43,244 nucleotides of DNA, from NCBI GenBank assembly GCA_028876655.1, contig JAGWRA010000024.1, positions 1 to 43,244 of the forward strand, written 5' to 3'. The notes under the pieces are model-generated. The model did not search any database. It saw only the letters and a program-made list of their open reading frames with translations, and had not been told where the DNA came from. Origin of the DNA: Acidobacteriota bacterium (GTDB lineage Bacteria; Acidobacteriota; Vicinamibacteria; Vicinamibacterales; CAVVIG01). Position numbers and translations under genes: made by a program. Of this stretch, positions 33,588 to 42,932 are shown piece by piece (the first letter of the stretch is position 1; the number at the start of each line of letters is the position of its first letter).

Positions 33588-35426
33588 CTAGTCGCTTTTC
33601 CTCGGCCGCATGTTGCCCGCGAGGATCTTCTTCCGCAGGCGGATCGACGAGGGGGTCACTTCCACCAGCTCGTCGTCGTTGATGAACTCGATCGCCTGCT
33701 CGAGGCTGAGCCGGCGCGGGGGGATCAGCCGGATCGCCTCGTCGGCGGTCGACGCCCGCATGTTCGTCTGCTTCTTCTCCTTCGTCACATTGACGTCCAT
33801 GTCGTTCGTCCGCGAGTTCTCGCCGATGATCATCCCCTCGTAGACCGGCGTGGCGGGCTCGATGAAGATCTCCCCCCGCTCCTGCAGGTTGTAGATCGCG
33901 TAGGCCGTGGCCGGCCCCGGCCGGTCGGCCACCAGCGCCCCGGTCGCCCGCGACGGAATCGCGCCGTGCCACGGCTCCCAGTCGGCGAAGATGTGGTTCA
34001 TGATGCCGGTCCCCTTGGTGTCGGTCAGGAACTTGGACCGGAAGCCGATGAGCCCCCGCGCCGGAATCCGGAACTCGAGGCGCACGCGCCCGCTGCCGTG
34101 GTTCACCATCTTCGTCAGCGTGCCGCGCCGCTCGCCCGCCTCGGCGATGACCGTCCCCTGGTGCTCCTCCGGCACGTCGATGACCAGCTCTTCCACCGGC
34201 TCCACCCGGACGCCGTCGATCTCCTTGGTGACGATCTCCGGCCGCGAGACCTGCAGCTCGTAGCCCTCCCGCCGCATCATCTCGATCAGGATGGCCAGCT
34301 GCAGTTCGCCGCGCCCGACCACCTTCACCTGCTCGGGCGAGTCGGTGTCCTCCACCCGGATCGACACGTTGCCCAGCAGCTCGCGCGCCAGCCGGTCGCG
34401 CAGGTTGCGCGACGTCACGTAGGTCCCCTCGCGCCCGGCCATCGGCGACGTGTTCACGCCGAAGATCATCGACACGGTCGGCTCGTCCACCGCGATCGGC
34501 GGAATCGGCTGCGGATGCTCGACGTCGGTGACCGACTCCCCGATGGTGATGTCCTCGATGCCGGCCAGGCAGATGATGTCGCCGGCGGCCGCCTCCGCGA
34601 TCTCGACCCGCTTCAGCCCCTCGAAGGCGAACAGCTTGGTGACCTTCGTCGCCTGCACCCGCCCGTCGAGCTTGCAGACCGCCACCTGATCGCCGATGCG
34701 GACCCGCCCGTTGAAGAGGCGCCCGATCGCAATCCGCCCCAGGTAGTCGCTCGAATCGAGGTTCGCCACCAGCATCTGCAGCGGCGCGTCGGGCGACCCC
34801 GCCGGCGGCGGCACGTGCGACACGATGGCCTCGAAGAGCGGCTGCAAATCGGTCCCGGGGACGTCCGGATCGACGCTCGCCGTCCCCGCCTTCGCGTTGG
34901 TGTAGAAGACCGGGAACTCGAGCTGCTCCTCGGCGGCGTCGAGATCGATGAACAGGTCGTAGATCTCGTTGAGGACTTCCTGCGGCCGCGCATCCGGCCG
35001 GTCGATCTTGTTCACCACCACGATCGGCGGCAGGCCGCGCTCGAGCGCCTTGCGCAGCACGAACCGCGTCTGCGGCAGCGGCCCTTCCGAGGCGTCCACC
35101 AGCAGCATCACCCCGTCCACCATCGTCAGCGTCCGCTCCACCTCGCCGCCGAAGTCGGCGTGCCCCGGGGTGTCGACGATGTTGATGAGGAGGTCGCGGT
35201 AGTGGATGGCCGTGTTCTTGGCGAGGATCGTGATGCCGCGCTCGCGCTCGAGATCGGTGTTGTCCATCACCCGCTCGGCCACCCGCTCGTTCGAGCGGAA
35301 GGTGCCGCTCTGGCGCAGCAGGGCATCGACCAGCGTGGTCTTGCCGTGATCGACGTGGGCGATGATGGCGACGTTGCGGCGGAGCGGGTTGGCGACCCCC
35401 CGCGGGCTTTCTGCGGTTGAAGACAT
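33588..35426 (-). CDS. typA: Ribosome-associated translational GTPase TypA/BipA
   Basis: A 612-residue cytoplasmic GTPase of the elongation-factor family. G1 is AHVDHGKTT (23-31), the switch region has ERERGITI, G3 is [14 protein letters not shown] and G4 is NKIDRPDA. The EF-G-like domains and the BipA-specific C-terminal domain follow ([20 protein letters not shown], then [16 protein letters not shown]). Length and motif order match the family exactly. TypA assists ribosome assembly and stress adaptation. The ATG directly follows the stop of the alcohol dehydrogenase gene with no gap, but TATACT ends 6 nt before it, so it may also have its own leaderless transcript. Confidence 0.96.
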   Translation of the reverse strand: MSSTAESPRGVANPLRRNVAIIAHVDHGKTTLVDALLRQSGTFRSNERVAERVMDNTDLERERGITILAKNTAIHYRDLLINIVDTPGHADFGGEVERTLTMVDGVMLLVDASEGPLPQTRFVLRKALERGLPPIVVVNKIDRPDARPQEVLNEIYDLFIDLDAAEEQLEFPVFYTNAKAGTASVDPDVPGTDLQPLFEAIVSHVPPPAGSPDAPLQMLVANLDSSDYLGRIAIGRLFNGRVRIGDQVAVCKLDGRVQATKVTKLFAFEGLKRVEIAEAAAGDIICLAGIEDITIGESVTDVEHPQPIPPIAVDEPTVSMIFGVNTSPMAGREGTYVTSRNLRDRLARELLGNVSIRVEDTDSPEQVKVVGRGELQLAILIEMMRREGYELQVSRPEIVTKEIDGVRVEPVEELVIDVPEEHQGTVIAEAGERRGTLTKMVNHGSGRVRLEFRIPARGLIGFRSKFLTDTKGTGIMNHIFADWEPWHGAIPSRATGALVADRPGPATAYAIYNLQERGEIFIEPATPVYEGMIIGENSRTNDMDVNVTKEKKQTNMRASTADEAIRLIPPRRLSLEQAIEFINDDELVEVTPSSIRLRKKILAGNMRPRKSD

Positions 35427-36533
35427 CTATCCAGTATAGCCGTTCGGGGCGACCAGCGCCTTGGGGAGCCGCATCGCCTCGGCGTCGGCCAGCGCCTCGT
35501 TCAGCCCCGACAGCGGGTAGGCGCGGGCGCCGATCGCCCGGAACGGCACCCGCCCGGCGGTCCGTTCCAGCAGCCGGACGGCCGTCAGGAAGTGCCGGAC
35601 CTCGCTGCCCCAGCAGCCCTTGATCGTCACGTGCTTCCGGTTGATCTGCTCGTGGACGTTCACCGTGCTCGGGCCGGCGTTCGTGTAGTGGCCGGCGATG
35701 ACGTACGTCCCCCCGTCCCGGACGAGGTTCAGCCCTTCCTCGAACGCCCGCGCGGAGCCGGCGGCCTCGATCACGGCATCCACGCCCGCGCCACCGGTCG
35801 CCTCGCGCACCAACGCCAGCCGCTGCCGCTCGTCGGTGCCGGTGACGTCCAGCACGAGATCCGCTCCCATGTCGTGGGCCAGCTGCAGCCGATCGGCCGG
35901 CGCCCCGATGGCGACGATCGTCCCGGCCCCCGACAGCCGCGCCAGGGCGATCGCGCTCAGGCCGACGGCGCCGGTCCCCTGCACCAGCACGCTCGTCCCC
36001 AGCCCGAGATCGGCCCGCTCGACGGCGTGCGTCGCCGTCACCAGGCCGCAGCCGCCGCCGATGTAGTCCTCGGCCGACACCGCGTCGGGCAGCCGCGTCA
36101 TCGATACGCCCGGCTCCAGGTAGATCGCCTCGGACCAGCCGCCGAACAGCCCCTCGCGCGCCGGATCGCTGATGCCGTACACGCGCCGCGACGGGCAGCG
36201 CGTCGGCGTCCGGTCGACCGTGCAGGCCCGGCAGCGGCCGCACGTCCGGTGCACGTCGAAGAAGACCACCCGGTCCCCCTCCCGCAACACCTCGCCCTCC
36301 AGGCCGCGCAGCTCGCCGCGCACCTTGTCGAGCCGTCCCACCGAGACGTGTCCCGGGATGATCGGATACGGCACCCCCTGGAGGCGCCCGTGCCACAAGT
36401 GGACGTCGGTGCCGCAGACCTCGGAGTAGATCGTCCGCAGCAGGGCGGCGCCCGGCGCCAGGTCCGGTTCGGGATATTCGCGCAGCTCGACCGGGACGAG
36501 CGGCGCCGGCATGACGGCGGCGAGGATGGACAT
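35427..36533 (-). CDS. Zinc-dependent medium-chain alcohol dehydrogenase
   Basis: A 368-residue NAD(P)-dependent oxidoreductase. Catalytic zinc ligands are Cys in SEVCGTDVH and His in IIPGHVSVG. The structural zinc loop CGRCRACTVDRTPTRC has its four cysteines. The nucleotide-binding turn is VQGTGAVGLSAIAL. The family oxidises or reduces alcohols, polyols or sugar alcohols such as threonine or sorbitol-type substrates, so the substrate remains open. The last codon is followed directly by the typA start. TAAGAT lies 6 nt before ATG 36533 with no ribosome site of note, so this gene may also be leaderless. Confidence 0.93.
   Translation of the reverse strand: MSILAAVMPAPLVPVELREYPEPDLAPGAALLRTIYSEVCGTDVHLWHGRLQGVPYPIIPGHVSVGRLDKVRGELRGLEGEVLREGDRVVFFDVHRTCGRCRACTVDRTPTRCPSRRVYGISDPAREGLFGGWSEAIYLEPGVSMTRLPDAVSAEDYIGGGCGLVTATHAVERADLGLGTSVLVQGTGAVGLSAIALARLSGAGTIVAIGAPADRLQLAHDMGADLVLDVTGTDERQRLALVREATGGAGVDAVIEAAGSARAFEEGLNLVRDGGTYVIAGHYTNAGPSTVNVHEQINRKHVTIKGCWGSEVRHFLTAVRLLERTAGRVPFRAIGARAYPLSGLNEALADAEAMRLPKALVAPNGYTG
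35433..35438 (-). promoter_or_regulatory. Candidate leaderless -10 box of typA inside the dehydrogenase gene
   Basis: TATACT on the minus strand ends 6 nt before the typA ATG and lies in the last codons of the dehydrogenase. No -35 match was found. Spacing would put the first transcribed base on the start codon. Confidence 0.5.
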
Positions 36534-36539
36534 CCCTGC

Positions 36540-36545
36540 ATCTTA
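36540..36545 (-). promoter_or_regulatory. Candidate leaderless -10 box of the alcohol dehydrogenase
   Basis: TAAGAT on the minus strand ends 6 nt before ATG 36533. It lies in a short AT-rich patch; no -35 at the normal distance is evident. Confidence 0.4.
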
Positions 36546-36621
36546 CCGTAACAATCCATGCGAGAATGGACGAGACGCTGATGGCCGCCGTGGCTTCTCG
36601 GGGGTACGCCCGGTGTAACGG

Positions 36622-36690
36622 GATCCGGAGCGTCAGCGACGGCAACGCATGGGGGTGGGGCCCCATGCGAACTGAAGAATGGAAGACACC
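36622..36690 (+). repeat. G-rich 5' hairpin element, copy C (before the FmdB gene)
   Basis: It begins with GATCCGGAGCGT, holds the perfect 8-bp stem GCATGGGG/CCCCATGC with loop GTGGGG, and ends in AATGGAAGACACC, 2 nt before ATG 36693. It aligns along its full length with copy B at 23888. The stem sequence differs between the copies but pairing is mostly kept (ATGGGG/CCCCAT here, CGGGG/CCCCG there). Confidence 0.75.
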
Positions 36691-36692
36691 GT

Positions 36693-36923
36693 ATGCCGCT
36701 CTTCGATTACGCCTGCCGCGACTGCGGTCGCCAGTTCGAAGCGCTCGTGCGCAACGGCCAGGATCCGGTCTGCCCGGCCTGCCACGGATCGCACCTCGAG
36801 CGCCTGCTGTCGGTCTTCGCCGTCGGCGCCACCGGCACGACGTCCTCGGCCTCCGATCGGCCCATCGCGCCGTGCGGCGCCTGCGGTGACCCGCGCGGTC
36901 CGGGCGCCTGCAGCATGAATTGA
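36693..36923 (+). CDS. FmdB-family zinc-ribbon protein
   Basis: A 76-residue small protein that begins MPLFDYACRDCGRQFEAL, the FmdB signature. It has two cysteine pairs (Cys8/Cys11 and Cys27/Cys30) that form a zinc ribbon, a disordered Ser/Thr segment, and a C-terminal CGACGDPRGPGACSMN with three more cysteines. The family is proposed to act in regulation; its real role is unknown. The stop codon overlaps the TTG start of the MFS gene by 4 nt (TTGA), so the two are translationally coupled. The leader is repeat element copy C. Confidence 0.92.
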   Translation: MPLFDYACRDCGRQFEALVRNGQDPVCPACHGSHLERLLSVFAVGATGTTSSASDRPIAPCGACGDPRGPGACSMN

Positions 36924-38230
36924 CGACGTCGTCCCGTCCCCTCCCGGTCCTCTTCCGCGCGTTCGCCCACCGGAACTACCGGCTGTACTTCTTCGGCCAG
37001 TTCGTCTCGGTCACCGGCACGTGGATGCAGGCGATCGCGCAGGACTGGCTCGTCTACCGTCTCACCGGGTCGGCCGTGCAGCTCGGCCTGGTGGCATTCG
37101 CCAACCAGTTCCCGGTCTTCCTGCTGGCGCCGCTCGGCGGCGCGGTCGCCGACCGCCACAGCCGGCACCGGGCCGTCCTCGGCACCCAGAGCTCGGCCAT
37201 GCTGCTCGCCTTCACGCTGGCCGGGCTCACGCTGAGCGGCACCGTGCGGGTCTGGGAGATCTTCATCCTGGCCACGCTGCTCGGCGTCGTCAACGCGTTC
37301 GACATCCCCGCGCGGCAGGCGCTGCTCGTCGAGCTGGTCGGGCGTGAAGACCTGATGAACGGGATCGCGCTGAACTCCTCGCTCGTGAACGCCGCCCGCG
37401 TCGTCGGGCCGGCGGTCGCCGGCCTGCTCGTGGCGGCCATCGGCGAGGGCTGGTGCTTCCTGGTGAACGGCACCAGCTACCTCGCCGTGCTCGGCTGCCT
37501 GCTGGCCATGCGCCTGCCGCCGCGCGCGGCGTCCCACCGGGCCCATTCGGCCGGGCGCGCCATCGTCGAGGGCTTCTGGTTCGTCTGGCGCACCGGCCCC
37601 ATCCGGGCGCTCCTGGTCCTGCTCGGGATCGTCAGCCTGACGGCGCTCCCCTACTCCGTGCTGATGCCCGTCTTCGCCGCCCGCGTCCTGCACCGCGGCG
37701 CCGACACGCTGGGCCTGCTGATGGGGGCGGCCGGCCTGGGGGCCCTCGCGGGCGCACTCAGCATCGCCGCGCGGCAGGGCGTCCGGGGCCTCGGCCGCTG
37801 GGTCGCCGCCGCGTCGCTGGCGTTCGGCCTGCTGCTGGTGGTCTTCGCCACCTCGCGGACCTTCTGGCTGGCAATGGGGCTGATGGTGCCGGTCGGCGCG
37901 GCGATGATGATCGAGATGTCCGCGTCGAACACCCTCATCCAGGCGATGGTCCCCGACGCGCTGCGCGGCCGCGTGATGGCGGTCTACTCGATGATGTTCA
38001 TGGGGATGGCGCCGTTCGGATCGCTGGCGGCCGGCGCCATCGCCGACCGCCTCGGCGTCCGGTGGGCGCTCGCCCTCGGCGGCCTGGCCTGCGCGACCAG
38101 CGCCGTCGTCTTCTGGCTGCGGCTGCCCGCGCACCGGATCCAGGCGCGCCAGCTCCTCGTCGCGCAGGAGATGGCGGGCGGCGTCCCGGCCGCCAGCGTC
38201 ACCAGCCAGGCCGGCGACACCGGCGACTGA
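36920..38230 (+). CDS. MFS exporter (EntS-like, MFS_3 group)
   Basis: A 436-residue inner-membrane protein with about twelve hydrophobic helices. Seen: the opening FRAFAHRNYRLYFFGQFVS, the GTWMQAIAQDWLVY segment and the loop 2-3 motif GGAVADRHSRHRAVL, all typical of EntS/enterobactin-exporter-like MFS proteins; the second half has AIADRLGVRWAL. The start is TTG 36920, which overlaps the FmdB stop. No ATG or GTG gives the full first helix, and the coupling supports the rare start. It likely exports a hydrophobic or siderophore-like molecule; the substrate is unknown. Confidence 0.92.
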   Translation: MTTSSRPLPVLFRAFAHRNYRLYFFGQFVSVTGTWMQAIAQDWLVYRLTGSAVQLGLVAFANQFPVFLLAPLGGAVADRHSRHRAVLGTQSSAMLLAFTLAGLTLSGTVRVWEIFILATLLGVVNAFDIPARQALLVELVGREDLMNGIALNSSLVNAARVVGPAVAGLLVAAIGEGWCFLVNGTSYLAVLGCLLAMRLPPRAASHRAHSAGRAIVEGFWFVWRTGPIRALLVLLGIVSLTALPYSVLMPVFAARVLHRGADTLGLLMGAAGLGALAGALSIAARQGVRGLGRWVAAASLAFGLLLVVFATSRTFWLAMGLMVPVGAAMMIEMSASNTLIQAMVPDALRGRVMAVYSMMFMGMAPFGSLAAGAIADRLGVRWALALGGLACATSAVVFWLRLPAHRIQARQLLVAQEMAGGVPAASVTSQAGDTGD

Positions 38231-38252
38231 GCCCGACCGCTCGTCCCGCGCC

Positions 38253-38267
38253 CGGGGCCGGGCCCCG
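38253..38267 (+). terminator. Terminator-like hairpin after the MFS gene
   Basis: CGGGGC and GCCCCG form a perfect 6-bp stem with a CGG loop, 23 nt behind the MFS stop, in a very GC-rich stretch. No T-run follows. Function is uncertain. Confidence 0.3.
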
Positions 38268-38348
38268 CACCGGCGCCTTGCGCACCGCCCGGCCGCGGGA
38301 CACAATCGACAGCAGTCCCCAACGTCCGCGTCGCTCCCGAGGCCCCAT

Positions 38349-40499
38349 ATGCCCGACCGTCAGGCGTCCACCCTGCCCGCCCCTGCCGCCCGCGCGGCCG
38401 CCACCTCCCTCGATGCGCTCTTCCGGCCCCGGTCGGTCGCGCTCGTCGGCGCCTCCCGCCAGCGGCACGCCATCGGCTGGGACATCCTGCACAACCTGAT
38501 CGGCTACGAATTCCAGGGGCAGGTCTTCCCGGTGAACCCGCACGCGCCGGTCGTGCACAGCGTGAAGTGCTACCCGGACGTCGAGGCCATTCCCGACGCG
38601 ATCGACCTGGCGGTCATCGCCGTCCCGAAGGCGCTCGTGAAGGAGGCCGTGGAGAGCTGCGCGCGCAAGGGGGTGCGCGGCCTGGTCATCATCACGTCGG
38701 GATTCAAGGAGGTCGGCGAGGCCGGCGCGGCGGCCGAGCGGGAGATCCGCGACCTCGCGCGCGCCCACGACATGCGCATCATCGGCCCCAACGGCATGGG
38801 GATCATCAACACCGATCCGGCGGTGCGGCTGCACGCCTCGTTCGCGGCCACCGAGCCGCTCGCCGGCAACGTCGCCTTCTCGTCGCAGTCGGGCGCGCTC
38901 GGCGAGGCGGTGCTCGCGTCGATGCGCGAGATGGGGCTCGGCCTCTCGATGTTCGCCTCGCTCGGCAACAAGGCGGACGTCTCGGGCAACGACCTGCTGG
39001 AATACTGGGAGCAGGACCCGCGCACGCGCGCGATCCTGATGTACCTCGAGAGCTTCGGCAACCCGCGGCGCTTCTTCCGGATCGCCCGGCGGGTCACCCG
39101 CAGCAAGCCGATCCTCGTCGTGAAGTCGGGCCGCACCGCGGCCGGGGCGCGGGCCGCCGCGTCGCACACCGGCTCGCTCGCCGGCACCGATCGCGCCGTC
39201 GACTCGCTGCTCTACCAGTGCGGCGTCATCCGCGCGGCGTCGATCCACGAGCTGTTCGTCTGCGCCGCCGCCTTCTCCACGCAGCCGGTCCCGCGCGGCA
39301 ACCGGATCGGCATCGTCACCAACTCGGGCGGCCCCGCCATCCTGGCCACCGACGCCTGCGTCCAGCTCGGCCTCCAGATCCCCACGCTCGACGCCCCGAC
39401 GCAGGCCGCCCTGCGCGCCGCGCTGGCCCCCGAGGCGAGCGTCACCAACCCGGTCGACATGATCGCCACCGCTACCGGCGAGAAGTACGAGATCTGCCTC
39501 CGCGCCATGGCGGCCGATCCGAACATCGACGCCATCGTGGCGATCTTCACCTCGCTCGAGATGATCGACGGCCTCGCCGTCGCCGAGGGGATCGTGAACG
39601 GGCTGGCCGGGCGCGACAAGCCGGCGGTGGTCTGCTTCATGGGCAAGCTGGCGTCGCGCGAGGCCATCGAACGCCTGAAGACCGCCGGGCTGCCGGTCTA
39701 CACCTTCCCCGAGGACGCCGCCCTCGCGCTCCACGCCCTGGTCCGCTACCAGGCCTGGCGCGAACGGCCGACCGGCGTGACCCCGGCGTTCGACGACTTC
39801 GACCGCCGGACGATTCAGGAGGTGTTCGCGCAGGCGCGGGCGGCCGATCGCCTGCAGCTCACGCTGGCCGAGGCGAGCCGCGTCATCGAGGCCGCCGGCA
39901 TCCCGACCGCTCCGTGGCGCGAGGCCGCGTCACCCGACGAGGCGGCGTCGGCTGCCACGGCGCTCGGCTTCCCGGTCGCCCTCAAGATCAGCTCCGCGGT
40001 CGTCGTCCACAAGTCCGACGTCGGCGGCGTGGTGCTGAATCTCGGCGACGCGGCGGCGGTCCGGACGGCCGCCACGACCATGCTGGCGCGCGCCCGCGAG
40101 CACGACCGGGCCGCCACGCTGCTCGTCCAGCGGATGACGGGCGGCGGCACGGAGGTCATCTTCGGCTCGTCGCTCGACGCCCAGTTCGGGCCGCTGCTGA
40201 TGTTCGGCCTCGGCGGCGTGTTCGTGGAGGTGCTGAAGGACGTGGTGTTCGGCGTCTATCCGATCGCGGACGTGGACGCCGACGACATGCTGAAGGGGAT
40301 CAAGGGGTATCCGCTGCTCACCGGCGCCCGCGGCCTGGCCCCTGTGGACCTCGCGGTGCTGAAGGAGACGCTGCTGCGCCTCAACCACCTGGTCGGCGAG
40401 TTCCCCGAGATCCAGGAGATCGACATCAACCCGTTCTTCGCCGCCCCGAAGGGCCAGCGCTCGCTCGCCGCCGACGCCAGGTTGAAGCTGGCAAGGTGA
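38349..40499 (+). CDS. ADP-forming acyl-CoA synthetase, fused alpha and beta subunits
   Basis: A 716-residue cytoplasmic enzyme of the acetate-CoA ligase (ADP-forming)/Pat-like family. A CoA-binding Rossmann domain (about 20-150, SVALVGASRQRHAIGWD) is followed by succinyl-CoA-ligase-like domains (SSQSGALGEAV, NKADVSGNDLLEYWEQD) with the phosphorylated histidine expected in ASHTGSLAGTD (His273), then an ATP-grasp domain (about 490-716, ALKISSAVVVHKSDVGGVVLNL and EIQEIDINPF). It makes ATP from acetyl- or acyl-CoA or runs in reverse. No acetyltransferase domain is attached. It follows the MFS gene with 118 nt between. Confidence 0.94.
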   Translation: MPDRQASTLPAPAARAAATSLDALFRPRSVALVGASRQRHAIGWDILHNLIGYEFQGQVFPVNPHAPVVHSVKCYPDVEAIPDAIDLAVIAVPKALVKEAVESCARKGVRGLVIITSGFKEVGEAGAAAEREIRDLARAHDMRIIGPNGMGIINTDPAVRLHASFAATEPLAGNVAFSSQSGALGEAVLASMREMGLGLSMFASLGNKADVSGNDLLEYWEQDPRTRAILMYLESFGNPRRFFRIARRVTRSKPILVVKSGRTAAGARAAASHTGSLAGTDRAVDSLLYQCGVIRAASIHELFVCAAAFSTQPVPRGNRIGIVTNSGGPAILATDACVQLGLQIPTLDAPTQAALRAALAPEASVTNPVDMIATATGEKYEICLRAMAADPNIDAIVAIFTSLEMIDGLAVAEGIVNGLAGRDKPAVVCFMGKLASREAIERLKTAGLPVYTFPEDAALALHALVRYQAWRERPTGVTPAFDDFDRRTIQEVFAQARAADRLQLTLAEASRVIEAAGIPTAPWREAASPDEAASAATALGFPVALKISSAVVVHKSDVGGVVLNLGDAAAVRTAATTMLARAREHDRAATLLVQRMTGGGTEVIFGSSLDAQFGPLLMFGLGGVFVEVLKDVVFGVYPIADVDADDMLKGIKGYPLLTGARGLAPVDLAVLKETLLRLNHLVGEFPEIQEIDINPFFAAPKGQRSLAADARLKLAR

Positions 40500-40506
40500 A
40501 GGGAAT

Positions 40507-40583
40507 GGCTTCGGCTCCGGGCCTCGGACTCCGGGGCCCTGCAGCCCGTAGCCTGCAGCCTGCAGCCTGCAGCCCGCTGGGAT
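40507..40583. repeat. Heptad repeat array 11, fold-back type
   Basis: Ten or more units in one phase: GGCTTCG, GCTCCGG, GCCTCGG and ACTCCGG on the left; CAGCCCG, TAGCCTG, CAGCCTG twice and CAGCCCG on the right. Left and right halves are of inverted type. It lies between two convergent genes and ends 4 nt before the stop codon of the P-type ATPase. Confidence 0.85.
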
Positions 40584-40586
40584 TCC

Positions 40587-42932
40587 CTACGTCAGCTTCA
40601 GCCGCCGCAGCCGGAGCGCGTTGCTGATGACCGAGAGCGAGCTCATCGTCATCGCCACGCTGGCCCAGACCGGGCTGATGAGCAGGCCGGCGACGGGATA
40701 CAGGATGCCGGCGGCCACGGGGACGCCGACCAGGTTGTAGACGAAGGCCAGGAACAGGTTCTGGCGGATATTGCGCAGCGTGCCGAGGCTCAGGCGGCGC
40801 GCCCGGACGATGCCGGCGAGATCGCCCTTGACCAGGGTGATGCCGGCGCTCTCCATGGCGATGTCCGTGCCGGTCCCCATGGCGATGCCGACCGCCGCTT
40901 CGGCGAGGGCCGGCGCGTCGTTGATCCCGTCCCCGGCCATCGCGACCACGTGGCCCCGGCTCTGCAGGTCGCGTACGACGTCGCGCTTGCCGCCGGGCAG
41001 CACCTCGGCGTGGACCTCGTCGAGGCCGAGCGAGCGGGCCACGGCGTCGGCCGTCGCGCGGCTGTCACCGGTCATCATCACGATCCGCAGCCCTTCGTCG
41101 TGCAGCCGCTGGATGGCCTGCGAGGCCGAGGGCTTGATCGGATCGGCGACCGCGAGGAGCCCCGCGGCCCGGCCGTCGAGCGCCACGAACACCACCGTGC
41201 GGGCGTCGCGTCGCCACGCGTCGGCCCGCTCGTCGAGGGCCGTCGTGTCGATCCCGAACTCGCCCATCATCGCCGCGGTGCCGAGCTTCACGCGCCGCCC
41301 GTCGACCGTTCCCCGCACCCCCTTGCCCGTGAGCGACTCGAACTCGGTCGTCTCCGGCAGCGTCAGCCCCCGGCCCCCCGCGCCGGCGACGACCGCGGCC
41401 GCCAGCGGATGCTCGCTCGCCCGCTCGAGCGCAGCCGCCAGGCGCAGCAGTTCGTCGGTCTCGAAGCCGTTGACGGTCACGATGTCCACCAGGCGCGGGC
41501 GCCCCTCGGTCAGCGTGCCGGTCTTGTCGATGAGCAGCGTGTCGACTTCCCCCAGCCGCTCGAGCGCCTCCGCGTTGCGGATGAGCACGCCGGTCCGGGC
41601 CCCCTGCCCCGTCCCGACCATGATCGCCATCGGCGTCGCCAGGCCGAGGGCGCACGGGCAGGCGATGATCAGCACGGCCACCGCGTTGACGAGGGCGGAG
41701 GCCAGGCGCGGCTGCGGGCCCAGGACCGCCCACGCCACGAAGGTGAGGACCGAGACGGCCACGACCGCCGGCACGAACCAGCCGGCGAGCCGGTCGGCCA
41801 GCCGCTGGATCGGTGCGCGCGTCCGCTGCGCCTCGCTCACCATCTGCACGATCTGCGCGAGCAGCGTCCCGCGGCCCACCCGCTCCGCGCGCATGGTCAG
41901 GCCCCCCGTGCCGTTCAGCGTCGCCCCGATGACGCGCGCCCCGGCCGCCTTCTCGACCGGGATCGGTTCGCCGGTGACCATCGACTCGTCCACGGTGCTG
42001 CGCCCGTCGACGACGGTGCCGTCGACCGGGACCTTCTCGCCCGGACGGACGCGCAGCAGGTCGCCGACGCGGACCTCCTCGAGCGGCACGTCCTCTTCCC
42101 GGCCGTCCCGGATCACCCGCGCCGTCTTCGGCGCCAGCCCGAGCAGCTGGCGGATGGCGGCGGTCGTCCGGCTGCGCGCCCTCAGCTCCAGAACCTGGCC
42201 GAGCAGGACGAGCTCGGTGATGACCACGGCGCTGTCGAAGTAGGTGGCGACCGCGCCCCCCATGCGGAACCCTGCCGGGAACAGGCCGGGCGCCACCGTC
42301 GCCGCCGCGCTGTACGCGTACGAGGCGCCGACACCGACGGCAATCAACGTGAACATGTTCGGGCTGGCGTACCGGATCGAGGCCCAGCCGCGCTCGAAGA
42401 ACGGCCAGCCGGCCCACAGCACGACGGGCGTGGCGAGCACCAGCTCCAGCCAGTTCGCCGGCGAGGCGCCCAGCGCGGCGCGCACCCGGCCGCCCGAGAG
42501 CATGTCGGCCATCTCGAGCAGCACGATCGGCAGCGCGACCACCGCGCCGATGCGGAAGCGGCGGGACATGTCGAGGAGTTCCGGATTCTCCGGCTCCTCG
42601 AGTTGGACTTCCTTCGGCTCGAGCGCCATGCCGCACTTGGGGCAGGCACCCGGCCCCTGCTGCACGACTTCCGGGTGCATCGGGCAGGTATAGAGGATGT
42701 CGCTCGCCCCGGGCGGGGCCGGCGGCACGGGCGGCGCGACCGCGGGCGCCACGTACTTCGCCGGGTTGGCTTCGAACTTCGTCCGGCAACCGGGGCCGCA
42801 GAACCAGTACGTCTTCCCCTCGTGCCGCGCGCTGCCCGCCTTCGTCGGCGGCGTCACCGTCATGCCGCACACGGGGTCGATCGCGGTCGCCGCAGCTCCC
42901 GCCTGTGCCTGTCCGGATGAGTGCTCGTCCAT
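40587..42932 (-). CDS. Copper-type P1B ATPase with YHS and heavy-metal-binding N-domains
   Basis: A 781-residue heavy-metal-transporting ATPase. The N-terminus has a YHS domain (IDPVCGMTV ... [17 protein letters not shown]) and a metal-binding segment ([22 protein letters not shown]) in place of a GMTCxxC domain. The transporter core has the ion site [10 protein letters not shown], phosphorylation motif DKTGTLTEG, the HP motif in [11 protein letters not shown] and the hinge [13 protein letters not shown] points to Cu(+) or Ag(+) export. ATG 42932 has AGGA 8 nt upstream; a GTG at 42959 abuts the -10-like box TACACT (42964-42969) and is less likely. It probably supports copper homeostasis, consistent with the cupredoxin and cytochrome genes in the same window. 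Confidence 0.94.
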   Translation of the reverse strand: MDEHSSGQAQAGAAATAIDPVCGMTVTPPTKAGSARHEGKTYWFCGPGCRTKFEANPAKYVAPAVAPPVPPAPPGASDILYTCPMHPEVVQQGPGACPKCGMALEPKEVQLEEPENPELLDMSRRFRIGAVVALPIVLLEMADMLSGGRVRAALGASPANWLELVLATPVVLWAGWPFFERGWASIRYASPNMFTLIAVGVGASYAYSAAATVAPGLFPAGFRMGGAVATYFDSAVVITELVLLGQVLELRARSRTTAAIRQLLGLAPKTARVIRDGREEDVPLEEVRVGDLLRVRPGEKVPVDGTVVDGRSTVDESMVTGEPIPVEKAAGARVIGATLNGTGGLTMRAERVGRGTLLAQIVQMVSEAQRTRAPIQRLADRLAGWFVPAVVAVSVLTFVAWAVLGPQPRLASALVNAVAVLIIACPCALGLATPMAIMVGTGQGARTGVLIRNAEALERLGEVDTLLIDKTGTLTEGRPRLVDIVTVNGFETDELLRLAAALERASEHPLAAAVVAGAGGRGLTLPETTEFESLTGKGVRGTVDGRRVKLGTAAMMGEFGIDTTALDERADAWRRDARTVVFVALDGRAAGLLAVADPIKPSASQAIQRLHDEGLRIVMMTGDSRATADAVARSLGLDEVHAEVLPGGKRDVVRDLQSRGHVVAMAGDGINDAPALAEAAVGIAMGTGTDIAMESAGITLVKGDLAGIVRARRLSLGTLRNIRQNLFLAFVYNLVGVPVAAGILYPVAGLLISPVWASVAMTMSSLSVISNALRLRRLKLT

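Noticed and set aside
33529-36666. A 1,045-codon minus-strand frame across typA and the alcohol dehydrogenase
   Set aside because: It is a different reading frame of two well-supported genes; its first residues come from the G-rich 5' element and a heptad array lies at its end.
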